NCBI GenBank assembly: GCA_051891435.1
Contig: JBJFFE010000059.1
Coordinates: 1-36,487 of the forward strand
DNA from: UMGS1933 sp051891435
Lineage (GTDB): Bacteria; Bacillota; Clostridia; TANB77; CAG-508
DNA length: 36,487 nucleotides
Direction: 5' to 3'
Shown: in pieces, positions 8,808 through 17,019 of the stretch
Layout of the letters: each line of letters starts with the position of its first letter
Numbering within the stretch: position 1 is the first letter of the stretch
The notes under the pieces: model-generated
Databases searched by the model: none
Seen by the model: the letters and a program-made list of their open reading frames with translations, nothing else
What the model was told of the DNA's origin: nothing
Made by a program: the position numbers and the translations under genes

Positions 8808-8838
8808 TTATATAAAATAGCAAGGCTATTTTATATAA
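8808..8838. repeat. Hairpin overlapping the 3' end of the pilin-like/DGR-target-like gene
   Basis: Perfect 13-bp arms (TTATATAAAATAG at 8808-8820, complement at 8826-8838) with a 5-base loop. The right arm encodes the last codons and the stop TAG of the adjacent gene. A hairpin just past the variable repeat is a known feature of DGR targets; a plain terminator is the alternative, but there is no T-tract. Confidence 0.75.
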
Positions 8839-10181
8839 AGTGAAACTCTCGAAGAAAGGGAGGTGCTGAAGTTACTAAAGGTTGGGTTGCCGTTGGCAGT
8901 TCGCCTAGACGCATAGTAGATGTTGCCACTGGGGAAGATACCTCCTCGAAAAACACGACTGCTAGAAAAGCCGGCTTCTTGTGTCCATTCGTATCTACTA
9001 GCCTCAAGATCAAATATATTGGCTACTTGGTCTACTTGATTATTTCCTGTTTTTATTGATGAATCTCCAGATTTTCTTGCACCTGCTTCTGTTACATAGA
9101 ATTTTGCTCCTACACCATCATTTTTTCCATTTACAAATATCATCATTTGGTCCCATTGTGAGCCCCATATCATTTCTGATGTTACGCCTAAACTTGTATT
9201 GTATTTAGCATATTCTCTCTCATATTTATACATTTCATACCATGTTGTATCTACTAATGCTGTTTGGTCTTTTTGGCTTTGTGCATATGTTATTGCATTT
9301 CCACCTGCATCTGTATACGTACCCACACTTATTTCATATCTTCCAACATAAAAGCCCCCATTTTTGACTACACTTTGCACCATTTGGTTATATGCATTTT
9401 GATATAAGTCACCTGAATATCTTCCTAATCCATAATTTGTAAAATTTGCTTGGGTATCATAATCAGAAAAGGCTGCTGGTTCTCTGTAGCGATCTGTCCT
9501 TGTCCAATCATATACAGTGGTAGTTAGTGGCTCTGTTCCACTAAATTCATATAATATTCCTTTGTAGTCTGTTCCTACTTGAACTGCCATTGGGTATGTT
9601 CCAATATTTACTAACGATTGTACTGCTTCTAAATCTGTCATTTCTGTGTTTCCACTATCTGCTTTTATTTTTGCAATTTCACTCTCTGTTATTATTGCTT
9701 TATCTACTGGTATCCATACAAATTGGTTTCCTATATTTTCTCCATCTTCATTCGTTTCATTCGAGTCTGTTATTACTAATCCACTTTCTATTGTTGTACC
9801 CTCTGTTTCTAATACTTTAAATCCCTTTGGAATTATAGCAGTATAATCTCCACTTGTATGTTTTGCATTTTCTTTAAGAATTCCATTTGTATCTTTACTT
9901 GCTTCTGCATATGTTGGAACAAAACCTTCATATTTACCAGCCATATAATCATCAATTGAATTATACCATTTTCCATCTACTTTTACTTTTCCATTTGCTA
10001 AAGTTTGCTCTTTGTCTATTGCCTCGTTTGTTTCTCTTCCTGCTCTTCCTGCATATTCAAATAGTCCTCCATTTACAGCAACTGTTATGGTTACAGCAAC
10101 CAATATAAGCATTACGATTATTGTTATTATTAGAGCTATTAGGGTAATACCGTTGTTTTCTTTTAATTTGTTTTTATTCAT
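8826..10181 (-). CDS. Prepilin-like protein with FGE/C-type-lectin-like C-terminus; candidate DGR target
   Basis: 451 residues; ATG at 10181 with AGGAGG upstream. The N-terminus is a type IV prepilin-like signal (NNGITLIALIITIIVMLILVAVTI), so export and membrane or pilus insertion are likely. The middle has QFVWIPVDKAI and a WYEMYKYEREYAKYN block; the C-terminus, EWTQEAGFSSSRVFRGG...SSRVSLYIK, matches the formylglycine-enzyme/C-type-lectin fold used by many DGR variable proteins. Codons for the stretch after FRGG are mostly NNC/NNT (ATC TTC CCC AGT GGC AAC ATC TAC TAT), GC-richer than the rest of the gene. No reverse transcriptase or template repeat is in this window. Likely a surface ligand-binding protein. 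Confidence 0.7.
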   Translation of the reverse strand: MNKNKLKENNGITLIALIITIIVMLILVAVTITVAVNGGLFEYAGRAGRETNEAIDKEQTLANGKVKVDGKWYNSIDDYMAGKYEGFVPTYAEASKDTNGILKENAKHTSGDYTAIIPKGFKVLETEGTTIESGLVITDSNETNEDGENIGNQFVWIPVDKAIITESEIAKIKADSGNTEMTDLEAVQSLVNIGTYPMAVQVGTDYKGILYEFSGTEPLTTTVYDWTRTDRYREPAAFSDYDTQANFTNYGLGRYSGDLYQNAYNQMVQSVVKNGGFYVGRYEISVGTYTDAGGNAITYAQSQKDQTALVDTTWYEMYKYEREYAKYNTSLGVTSEMIWGSQWDQMMIFVNGKNDGVGAKFYVTEAGARKSGDSSIKTGNNQVDQVANIFDLEASRYEWTQEAGFSSSRVFRGGIFPSGNIYYASRRTANGNPTFSNFSTSLSSRVSLYIK

Positions 10182-10237
10182 TTTTTAATCCCTCCTATAT
10201 TTTTTCTTTGGGCAAATGTCCCTACATTACACACAAA

Positions 10238-10291
10238 AAGACCTATGCTATATTCTTAGGTACAACAACCTAAGACCATAACATGGGTCTT
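10238..10291 (-). promoter_or_regulatory. Hairpin (attenuator or terminator-like) in the leader of the pilin-like gene
   Basis: Arms TCTTAGGT/ACCTAAGA extended by further imperfect pairs (GACC...GGTC) enclose a 6-base loop; on the minus strand the stem runs into TTTTT. It stands between the small leader frame at 10324-10398 and the gene start at 10181, so it could end or attenuate transcription. Confidence 0.6.
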
Positions 10292-10323
10292 TGTTTCTTT
10301 TTTTGAATATTCTTAAAAATATG

Positions 10324-10398
10324 TTATCTAAAATTACTTGTGTGTGTGTGTATGTGTGTGTGTGTGTGTACAGCGCCAACGGTTACAGCTTTTAACAT
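10324..10398 (-). CDS. Possible 24-residue leader peptide over a (GT)n tract
   Basis: ATG at 10398 has a perfect AGGAGG seven bases upstream (10406-10411). It reads MLKAVTVGAVHTHTHIHTHT and four more residues, then TAA. The His/Thr run comes from the dinucleotide tract at 10340-10369. It precedes a hairpin with a T-run. It may be a regulatory leader peptide or a chance frame; the strong ribosome site is the only real support. Confidence 0.35.
   Translation of the reverse strand: MLKAVTVGAVHTHTHIHTHTSNFR
10340..10369. repeat. (GT)n dinucleotide tract
   Basis: About 30 bases of alternating TG with one interrupting TA. Such tracts are prone to slippage. It lies in the 403-base gap between the ORF6N gene and the pilin-like gene, inside the possible leader frame. 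Confidence 0.9.
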
Positions 10399-10437
10399 AT
10401 TTTTACCTCCTCTTTTGTTCTGTATGTGGTCTAGCCA

Positions 10438-10491
10438 TTGTAGGGGTCGGTCTTGACCGACCCGCGGGCTAGTCAAGACTAGCCCCTACAA
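10438..10491. repeat. Compound palindrome of the TGTAGGGG family
   Basis: Outer TTGTAGGGG/CCCCTACAA encloses two smaller hairpins, GTCGGTC/GACCGAC and GGGCTAGTC/GACTAGCCC. Same outer signature as the palindromes at 2521 and 34230. Confidence 0.85.
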
Positions 10492-10584
10492 AATTTGTAA
10501 TTATTCTAATATTATGAAATCATTTTATACCATAAATTTTGAGTTTGTCAATAGGCATTTTAACATATTTCTAATATCTGATTT

Positions 10585-11136
10585 TTAAATTATCTTATTT
10601 ATAAACTCTAAATTTTCCATTTTATTAATTGCAAAACATTTTTTGCCTAAGTCTTTTAAAGATGCTCCACAATGGTATAATTCTACATTTGTTAATCTTT
10701 CGAATACTTGTCCATTTGCAACTATAAATTTTCTCATTTCTACAAAAGCTCGTATAATATTAATACTAACATTTATTGCAGTCTCATTTTTTAATACCCC
10801 AGCCAGCATTGATATTCCCTGTTCAGTAAAAACATATGGTAAATATTTTCTTGTAACTTCTCCATTATTAGCTTTTCTATTTAAGGTTCCAAGTTGGAAC
10901 CTTAAATTTTGAAACTCGATTTCGGTTAATTGGAAACAAAAATCTTCCGGAAATCTATCTATATTTCTTTTTACAGCTTTATTAATATTTTTAGTTGTAT
11001 AGTGATATAACATTGCAACATCACTATCTAACATAACTTGTTTTCCTCTTATTGTGTATATTAAGTTTTTTATATCCTCATTTTGTACTATTTTTAATTC
11101 TTTATTTTCTAATACAGCATTACTTGTTTCTGCCAT
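10585..11136 (-). CDS. ORF6N-domain protein
   Basis: 183 residues from the ATG at 11136 (AGGAAG upstream). Residues about 20-110 are an ORF6N/KilA-N-type DNA-binding domain: IYTIRGKQVMLDSDVAMLYHYTTKNINKAVKRN, IDRFPEDFCFQLTEIEFQNLRFQ, and LPYVFTEQGISMLAGVLKNETAI, followed by INIIRAFVEMRKFI. Such domains are typical of phage antirepressors and phage-derived chromosomal regulators. The C-terminal helical part is short. No other phage genes lie nearby, so it is probably a domesticated or stranded phage-type gene. Its target is unknown. Confidence 0.8.
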   Translation of the reverse strand: MAETSNAVLENKELKIVQNEDIKNLIYTIRGKQVMLDSDVAMLYHYTTKNINKAVKRNIDRFPEDFCFQLTEIEFQNLRFQLGTLNRKANNGEVTRKYLPYVFTEQGISMLAGVLKNETAINVSINIIRAFVEMRKFIVANGQVFERLTNVELYHCGASLKDLGKKCFAINKMENLEFINKII

Positions 11137-11355
11137 TTTTATCACTTCCTACTTTTATTTTTTTACACTATATAATACATTTGGCAAAATAGCAAGCGTT
11201 TTGTTGTAAATTGTTTAATAACTTTTCGCCATATTTCGACAGTTATATAAATCTTTAAATGTCATATTATTACAAAACAGTAATAATATTGGAAACTACA
11301 AATTATATATTTTATTTTTATAAATATTATGTTATAATAGTTGTTAGGTGATTTT

Positions 11356-12258
11356 ATGTTTGATGATATTAAAAAGAATAAAAATAAAACCCTTGTAATT
11401 ATTGGTGGTTTTATTATAATGATTACTTTGATTTTATACTATATTTGTTTAGCTTTTGATGTTAGTGCTCCTGTGGCTATTTTTGTTGCATTATTATTTT
11501 CTATTTTATCATGTTTTGCTTCATATTATAACAGTGATAAAATTATTTTGAAAGTTTCTAAAGCAAGACCTGCTACTCTAGAGGAAGATAAAAAATTAGT
11601 GCATATTTTTGAAGCACTTATGATTTCTTCTGGCTTACCTTGCCAGCCTAAGCTATATGTAGTAGATGATGCACAACCAAATGCTTTTGCTACTGGTCGT
11701 GATCCAGAGCATGCTATTATTTGTGTAACTACTGGTCTTTTGGAAAAACTTGATTATTATGAGTTAGAAGGTGTAATTGCTCATGAGATGGGACATATTA
11801 AGAATTATGATATTAGACTTTCTGCAGTAGTTACTGTTATGGTTGGTTTTATTGTAATGCTTTCTGATATGTTTACTAGAATTTGTTTTTATGGTAGAAG
11901 ACGCGATAGAGATGATGATAGTAAAGGTTCTGCAATATTAATGGTTATTGGTTTAATATTTTTAATTTTAGGACCTATTTTTTCTAAAATAATGCAAATG
12001 GCAATTTCAAGAAGAAGAGAATTTTTAGCTGATGCAACAGCTGTAGAAATAACAAGAAATCCTCAAGGATTAATTTCTGCATTAAAGAAACTGGATTCTG
12101 ACCCAAATGAATTAAATTCTGTAAATAATGCAACTGCTCATATGTATATTGTAAATCCTTTTAAGGATAATCCAGATAAAAAGAAAAGAAAAGCTGGTCT
12201 TTTAGATACTCATCCAAGTATAGATGAGCGAATTGAGGCTTTAGAAAATTTAGAATAA
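11356..12258 (+). CDS. htpX: HtpX-like membrane zinc protease (M48B)
   Basis: 300 residues, normal for HtpX, a membrane protease that removes damaged membrane proteins. Two N-terminal helices (about 13-33 and 37-57), the zinc motif HEMGH in EGVIAHEMGHIKNYD, two further helices around 155-175 and 195-215, and the third-ligand region SRRREFLADATAVEITRNPQGL are all visible, as is the C-terminal DTHPSIDERIEAL. The ATG at 11356 has AGGTGA upstream; the frame can be extended to a TTG at 11341 but that would place the ribosome site inside it. A TATAAT at 11333-11338 lies just before, so the mRNA leader is very short. Confidence 0.93.
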   Translation: MFDDIKKNKNKTLVIIGGFIIMITLILYYICLAFDVSAPVAIFVALLFSILSCFASYYNSDKIILKVSKARPATLEEDKKLVHIFEALMISSGLPCQPKLYVVDDAQPNAFATGRDPEHAIICVTTGLLEKLDYYELEGVIAHEMGHIKNYDIRLSAVVTVMVGFIVMLSDMFTRICFYGRRRDRDDDSKGSAILMVIGLIFLILGPIFSKIMQMAISRRREFLADATAVEITRNPQGLISALKKLDSDPNELNSVNNATAHMYIVNPFKDNPDKKKRKAGLLDTHPSIDERIEALENLE

Positions 12259-12283
12259 TGTGATTTGTGTAAATTTTTTAATA

Positions 12284-12423
12284 ATCCGCTCCCAGGGTGT
12301 TATATATTTTAAATCGCTCATTGCTTCCCACCGGCGCTGTAACAAGGCTATCGCCTTTAACAGCCCACGGCGGTCCCCACGGAACAATTCGCTTTTAAAA
12401 TATATAAGCACCCTTCGCGCTAC
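12284..12423 (-). repeat. Modular hairpin element B (E/G-type core, different base)
   Basis: On the minus strand it begins TAGCGCGAAGGGTG and ends CACCCTGGGAGCGGAT. The core (TTCC, CCGCCG, GCTGT, AAGGC arms with their partners around a GATA loop) is nearly identical to elements E and G, but the stem next to TTCC is ATTG/CAAT instead of GTG/CAC or GTTG/CAAC, so pairing is kept while sequence changes. The outer base is a shorter form. Confidence 0.8.
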
Positions 12424-12457
12424 TCTATACAAATAAATTAATTGCATAATACAACAC

Positions 12458-12588
12458 TAGCCAAACGCAGGGGTTTAATATATTTTTTTAGAAAGAAAAC
12501 GGTCGTCCGGCACGGCTGCCGGATTACCCTATAAACCTGATGACTTTTCTTGATAAAAAAATATATAAACCCCGACGAGATTTGGCGG
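12458..12588 (+). repeat. Modular hairpin element C (standard base, own apical domain)
   Basis: Starts TAGCCAAACGCAGGGG and ends CCCCGACGAGATTTGGCGG, the standard base. The inner domain is distinct, with stems GTCGTC/GATGAC and CCGGCA/TGCCGG. It follows element B by 34 bases. Elements B and C fill the 362-base gap between htpX and the RNHCP gene. Confidence 0.8.
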
Positions 12589-12620
12589 ATTTCTATCGAA
12601 TTATTCACACAAATTATTAT

Positions 12621-12932
12621 TTAATATTGTTTTGCACTTAATTTTATTATTAAATCCATATTGTCGTCCTCTGCTGCTTTATTTTTTCTAATTTGTCCAC
12701 ATTTTTTACATCTAAAAACTATTACATAACCTTTTTTATTACTTAGTTCTATTCCAATAGGTTCTAGTACCCCATGGCAAGTTTCTTGTCTGTCTCCTGG
12801 GTTTACATCTACATGTTTTGAATGCAAACAATAATTACAGTGATTTCTACAAGAATATCCTAATTTTTTTACTTTTTTGCCACAGTTTTCGCATATAAAT
12901 TCTTCATCTATTTTAGTAAATAAAGGTTCCAT
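12621..12932 (-). CDS. RNHCP-domain zinc-ribbon protein
   Basis: 103 residues. The RNHCP family signature appears as SCRNHCNYCLHSKHVD, with flanking Cys pairs ENCGKK and FRCKKCGQIRKN that suggest two zinc sites, plus the family's PGDRQETCHGVLEPIGI block. Function of the family is unknown; nucleic-acid or ribosome binding is a guess from the zinc-ribbon look. ATG at 12932 has AGGAGAT upstream, nine bases after the nucleoside kinase gene, so it is the last gene of the glyS operon. Confidence 0.85.
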   Translation of the reverse strand: MEPLFTKIDEEFICENCGKKVKKLGYSCRNHCNYCLHSKHVDVNPGDRQETCHGVLEPIGIELSNKKGYVIVFRCKKCGQIRKNKAAEDDNMDLIIKLSAKQY

Positions 12933-12941
12933 TTTTATCTC

Positions 12942-14582
12942 CTATTCTTCAAACACAGAGCCACCTATAAATTCTCTAAGAAGTGAATTTGCAGGTATAT
13001 CTTTTGAATCTATTGTTTCAAAATAAGAAAGCATTGTGTATATTCTTTTTGCTTCTGAATATAGTGGAGAGCTCTTATCTATTTCTTTGAGTAATGGCAT
13101 TGCATATTTTTTTAAAACACCTAATTCATAAATAAAAGATGAATTAAACATTGCATCTGCTTCTTCTTGGAAGGTAAATATATTTTTTTCTTCCCCATTA
13201 TTTACTGATGGCCACATTCCTAAAGTATGCATAGCACTATATCCTCTAAATTGTTTGTCTCTTACTAACCTTCTTATTAATCTTGTATCTGTTGTTGATA
13301 TTCTGTTGTAATTATCAATATTTAATACTGTTAATGCACTTATATATACTTTGAATTTTTGTTCTTTAGGAATTAAATATGTTAGTTCATCATTTAAGCA
13401 ATGAATTCCCTCCATTATTAATATTTCATCATCAGCCAATTTCATTGTATTTCCTAAATATTCTTTATGTCCGGTATGGAAATTAAATGTTGGTGCTTTT
13501 ATTTCTTCTCCATTTAGTAATTTCATAATATCGCTATTTAATAGCTTAGTATCTATTGCTTCTATACATTCAAAATTGTAGTTTCCGTCTTTGTCTAAAG
13601 GTGTATTTTCTCTTTCTACAAAATAATTATCTACAGAAATTGTTACTGGTTTCAATCTATTTAATCTTAATTGTATTCCTAATCTTTTAGAAAATGTTGT
13701 TTTACCTGATGATGATGGTCCAGCAATAGCAACTACTTTTAGTTTAGGGTTACTTGCTATTGCATCTGCAATTTTTGCAATTTGCTTTTCATGTAATGCT
13801 TCATCTAATAAAATATATTCTTTTATATTTCCCTTTCTTACAATAGTATTTAATTGATGTAATGTATATATATCTAAAATTTTATGAGTTTTAGCATTTT
13901 CTTTTAAAGCATTGTATAATTTAGTTGTATCTTTAAGTTCAGGAACTTTCCCAGGTGTTTTTCTACTAGGGTATCTAATTAAAAATCCATTGTCATATTT
14001 TACAAGCTCATATTCTCCAATATCTCCTGTAGACATTGGCATTACACCATATAAGTAATTATAATAATTTTCACAATAATATAGTGTTACAATATCTCTA
14101 CTTGATAGTTCTAGTTGTAGCTTTCCCCTCATATCGTTTGCATCTTTATAGAATTTTATTGCTTGTTTCCTTGTCATAACTTTTTTTATTATTGGTATGT
14201 TGTTAGATATAATTTCATTTACTTTATTTTTTACTTGCTCTAATACTTCTTCTGTTATTATAACCCCTTCTATGGTACAAAACATTGAATGGTAAAGTTG
14301 ATAATCTATTGTAAGTTTAGCCTCTGGAAATAGTGTTTTAAAAGCCATACATACAATGAAAATAAGTCCTCTTTTATATACTCTCATACCGTCTTTATTG
14401 GTCACATCTATAAGTTCTATTTCTCCATCTTCTACTATTTCAAAATCTAATCTTTTTACTTCATTATTAAACCTACAAGCTATTGGTTTTAGTTCTTTTT
14501 CTTCAATTTGTTTTTTTAAAAGCTCATTAACTTTTGTGCCTTTCTTTACATCTATAATTATATCTTTGTACTTTATTTGCAT
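12942..14582 (-). CDS. TGS-domain nucleoside (uridine-type) kinase
   Basis: 546 residues from the ATG at 14582 (AGAGGTG upstream). Three parts are seen: an N-terminal TGS-like domain (about 1-62), a threonyl-tRNA-synthetase N2-like domain (about 65-220, with YHSMFCTIEG and YYCENYYNYLYGVMP), and a P-loop uridine-kinase domain with VVAIAGPSSSGKTTFSKRLG, SVDNYFVERENTP, FNFHTGHKEYLG and ILIMEGIHCLN. This architecture is common in Clostridia and is annotated as nucleoside kinase; the phosphate acceptor is not certain. It begins four bases after the glyS stop, so translation is probably coupled. Confidence 0.88.
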   Translation of the reverse strand: MQIKYKDIIIDVKKGTKVNELLKKQIEEKELKPIACRFNNEVKRLDFEIVEDGEIELIDVTNKDGMRVYKRGLIFIVCMAFKTLFPEAKLTIDYQLYHSMFCTIEGVIITEEVLEQVKNKVNEIISNNIPIIKKVMTRKQAIKFYKDANDMRGKLQLELSSRDIVTLYYCENYYNYLYGVMPMSTGDIGEYELVKYDNGFLIRYPSRKTPGKVPELKDTTKLYNALKENAKTHKILDIYTLHQLNTIVRKGNIKEYILLDEALHEKQIAKIADAIASNPKLKVVAIAGPSSSGKTTFSKRLGIQLRLNRLKPVTISVDNYFVERENTPLDKDGNYNFECIEAIDTKLLNSDIMKLLNGEEIKAPTFNFHTGHKEYLGNTMKLADDEILIMEGIHCLNDELTYLIPKEQKFKVYISALTVLNIDNYNRISTTDTRLIRRLVRDKQFRGYSAMHTLGMWPSVNNGEEKNIFTFQEEADAMFNSSFIYELGVLKKYAMPLLKEIDKSSPLYSEAKRIYTMLSYFETIDSKDIPANSLLREFIGGSVFEE

Positions 14583-14586
14583 TTTT

Positions 14587-15975
14587 TCACCTCTGTAAAT
14601 TTTCATCTAGCCAGTTTTCTAGTTCATCTATATTTATTCTTACCTGTTTCATTGTGTCCCTATCTCTTATTGTTACTGAGTTGTCATTTTCAGTTTCAAA
14701 ATCTATTGTTATACAATATGGTGTTCCTATTTCGTCTTCTCTTCTATATCTTTTCCCTATACTTCCAGTTTCATCATATTCACACATATATTTTTTAGAT
14801 AATTTATCAAATACTTCTGTTGCTTTTTCTGATAATTTCTTAGATAGTGGTAATACTGCTACTTTATATGGAGCGATAGCTGGGTGTAAGTGTAATACTG
14901 TTCTTACATCACCTTCAGCAATTTCTTCCTCATCATATGCATCACATATTACTGTTAAAAATATTCTGTCTACACCAACAGCTGGCTCTACACAATATGG
15001 TACATATCTTTCGTTTGTTTCTGGATCTAAATATGTTAAATCTTCTTTAGAAGCCTCCATATGTCTTGATAAATCGTAATCTGTTCTATCTGCAATTCCC
15101 CAAAGTTCTCCCCAACCAAATGGGAATAAATATTCTATATCTGTTGTGCCTTTACTGTAAAAGCAAAGTTCTTCTTTTGAATGCTCTCTCATTCTCAAGT
15201 TTTCTTCTTTTATTCCTATACTTAATAACCAGTTTTTACAGAAATTTTTCCAATATTCATACCATTCTAAATCTGTTCCTGGTTTACAGAAGAATTCTAA
15301 TTCCATTTGTTCAAATTCTCTTGTTCTAAATATAAAATTTCCTGGTGTTATTTCATTTCTAAAAGAACGTCCCATTTGTCCTATTCCCATTGGAAGTTTT
15401 CTTCTAGTTGTTCTTTGTACATTTTTAAAGTTTACAAACATTCCTTGTGCTGTTTCTGGTCTTAAATATACTTCAGATTTTGCATCTTCTGTTACACCCA
15501 TAAAAGTTTTAAACATAAGATTAAATTTTCTTATTTCTGTAAAATTTTGTTTTCCACAATTAGGGCATACTATTTTATTCTCTTTTATAAAATCTACTAA
15601 TTGTTCATTTGTCCAGCCATCTAAACCTGAAATATCTTTACCATTTTTAAAGCCCCATTCTTCTATTAGTTTATCGGCTCTATGTCTTGTTTTACATTCT
15701 TTACAATCTATAAGTGGGTCACTAAATCCTCCTACATGACCTGTTGTTACCCATACTTGTGGATTCATTATTATTGCTGCATCTATTCCAACATTATATT
15801 TAGATTCTTTTATGAATTTTTGCCACCACATATCTTTTATGTTTTTCTTTAGTTCTGCTCCTAATGGACCGTAATCCCAAGCGTTTGCAAGTCCTCCATA
15901 GATTTCAGATCCTGGATATATGTATCCTCTGTTTTTGCATAATGCTACTATTTTTTCCATTGATTTCTGTGCCAT
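14587..15975 (-). CDS. glyS: Glycyl-tRNA synthetase, alpha2 (class IIa) type
   Basis: 462 residues, normal for the single-chain homodimeric GlyRS. Visible are IYPGSEIYGGLANAWDYGPLG, class II motif 2 FRNEITPGNFIFRTREFEQ, ETAQGMFVNFKNVQRT, a four-Cys insertion (CKECKTRHRAD and CPNCGKQ), and the motif 3 stretch EPAVGVDRIFL. The ATG at 15975 has AGAGGAAT upstream; a longer open frame to 16158 is only hairpin element D read through. It heads an operon with the nucleoside kinase and RNHCP genes. If CGGN is decoded by an unusual tRNA-Gly, this enzyme would be the one to charge it. I see no convincing glycine T-box in the leader. Confidence 0.95.
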   Translation of the reverse strand: MAQKSMEKIVALCKNRGYIYPGSEIYGGLANAWDYGPLGAELKKNIKDMWWQKFIKESKYNVGIDAAIIMNPQVWVTTGHVGGFSDPLIDCKECKTRHRADKLIEEWGFKNGKDISGLDGWTNEQLVDFIKENKIVCPNCGKQNFTEIRKFNLMFKTFMGVTEDAKSEVYLRPETAQGMFVNFKNVQRTTRRKLPMGIGQMGRSFRNEITPGNFIFRTREFEQMELEFFCKPGTDLEWYEYWKNFCKNWLLSIGIKEENLRMREHSKEELCFYSKGTTDIEYLFPFGWGELWGIADRTDYDLSRHMEASKEDLTYLDPETNERYVPYCVEPAVGVDRIFLTVICDAYDEEEIAEGDVRTVLHLHPAIAPYKVAVLPLSKKLSEKATEVFDKLSKKYMCEYDETGSIGKRYRREDEIGTPYCITIDFETENDNSVTIRDRDTMKQVRINIDELENWLDENLQR

Positions 15976-16009
15976 AAATAATTCCTCTTTTCTTTTTAAA
16001 TCTAAAAAT

Positions 16010-16154
16010 CCGCCGCATCTCGTCGGGCTTATATATTTTATTTTTATCACTGCCCCATCCAAGAAAATGTAATTCACTTCGTTCAAACATTTTCTAAGGC
16101 GGTCACCCCGGAATCGCTCTAAAAATAAAATATATAAGCCCCTGCGTGCGGCTA
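16010..16154 (-). repeat. Modular hairpin element D (compensated base, variant core)
   Basis: On the minus strand it begins TAGCCGCACGCAGGGGC and ends GCCCGACGAGATGCGGCGG. Compared with the usual GCCAAA/TTTGGC the outer stem is GCCGCA/TGCGGC: both sides have changed and pairing is kept, while the loop CGCA / GACGAGA is invariant. The core start (TTCCGGGGTGACCGCC) resembles E and G but the apical arm (TAGAAAATGT/ACATTTTCT) is new. It lies in the glyS leader. Confidence 0.82.
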
Positions 16155-16176
16155 TCATCTACTAAGTATCAAAAAC

Positions 16177-16893
16177 TTAATCGTTTGTAGATGTTATTTT
16201 CTTTGGCTCATTATATTTTATTCCAAATGTGTCTACTATCATGTTTGTAATTACTGGTGGATTTACTGGGGTTGTCGTAGTACTTGTTTCTCCTGTTTCT
16301 TCATCTGTTTCTACTACTGTCTCTATTTTAGTTATTTGGTCTATTATATCCATTCCTTCTATTACTTTTCCAAATGCGCAATAGTATCCATCAAAATTAT
16401 CACTACAGTCTTCTGCTGTTATAAAGAACTGTGTACACCCTGAATTATAGCCTTTTGTTAAATAGCTTGAATCTCCTGTGTAATAATAATAAATTGAAAA
16501 ATCTTGTCTTGCAAGACCTAATGTGCCTCTTTCAAAACTTAATGTGTTTTCTGGATGGTCGTTTTCTGAAAACTCTCCTTCTATGCTGTATTCTGTTACA
16601 CCTGAACCAGTTCCTTCTTTATCTCCACCTTGAATTAAACTTTCTTCTACTCTATGAAATGTTAGTCCATTATAATATCCTTCATTTATTAGTTTTATAA
16701 AGTTTCTAACTGTATTTGGTGCCATTTCTGGATATAATTCCATTTTTACAGTTCCATAATTTTCTATTTCCATTGTCACTATTGGATTTTCAGCTTTTAA
16801 TGTTTGCTTTTGATAGTAGCCATATGCCATATAAGCAATTACTCCTATTACTATTATTAATGCTATACTTGCTAAAATTATTTTCTTTTTCAT
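16177..16893 (-). CDS. Membrane-anchored cyclophilin-type peptidyl-prolyl isomerase
   Basis: 238 residues from the ATG at 16893 (AAAGGAG upstream). One N-terminal helix (about 5-24, IILASIALIIVIGVIAYMAYGYY) anchors the protein outside the membrane; the cyclophilin domain follows with GTVKMELYPEMAPNTVRNFIKLINEGYYNGLTFHRV, QGGDKEGTGSG, GTLGLARQ, STQ-like SGCTQFFI and FGKVIEGMDIID. A Thr/Glu-rich insertion (TDEETGETSTTTTP) lies near the end. It should assist folding of exported proteins. The open frame upstream to 17007 comes from a repeat, not from protein. Confidence 0.9.
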   Translation of the reverse strand: MKKKIILASIALIIVIGVIAYMAYGYYQKQTLKAENPIVTMEIENYGTVKMELYPEMAPNTVRNFIKLINEGYYNGLTFHRVEESLIQGGDKEGTGSGVTEYSIEGEFSENDHPENTLSFERGTLGLARQDFSIYYYYTGDSSYLTKGYNSGCTQFFITAEDCSDNFDGYYCAFGKVIEGMDIIDQITKIETVVETDEETGETSTTTTPVNPPVITNMIVDTFGIKYNEPKKITSTND

Positions 16894-16917
16894 TTTATCA
16901 ATCTCCTTTTTTATTTT

Positions 16918-17012
16918 TGAAGTGAGAAGTGTGATGTGAGAAGTGTGATTTAAGAAATTTCTTAGAAAAAACTTTTCATATCTCACACCTCGGACTTCGC
17001 ACCTCACACATC
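16918..17012. repeat. GTGAGAAGTG-type imperfect inverted repeat
   Basis: A low-complexity stretch of GTGAGAAGTGTGA units on one side and complementary TCTCACAC, GCACCTCACAC units on the other, around TTAAGAAATTTCTTAG. It can fold into a long imperfect hairpin between the second pilin-like gene and the cyclophilin gene. Similar units are common intergenic repeats in gut bacteria. Confidence 0.6.
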
Positions 17013-17019
17013 TTTTAAA

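Noticed and set aside
12250..12447. Minus-strand 65-residue frame over element B, and the similar plus frame at 32823-33044
   Set aside because: Both translate the hairpin element core (FRGDRRGLLKA...LLQRRWEA); the shared peptide reflects the repeat, not a gene.
15976..16158. 61-residue N-terminal extension of GlyRS
   Set aside because: It is hairpin element D read through; a good ribosome site and the family start lie at 15975.
15976..16160. Glycine T-box in the glyS leader
   Set aside because: GGGGTGACCGCC in element D faintly resembles the T-box sequence, but the same motif occurs in elements unrelated to aminoacyl-tRNA genes and no specifier loop or terminator pair was seen.
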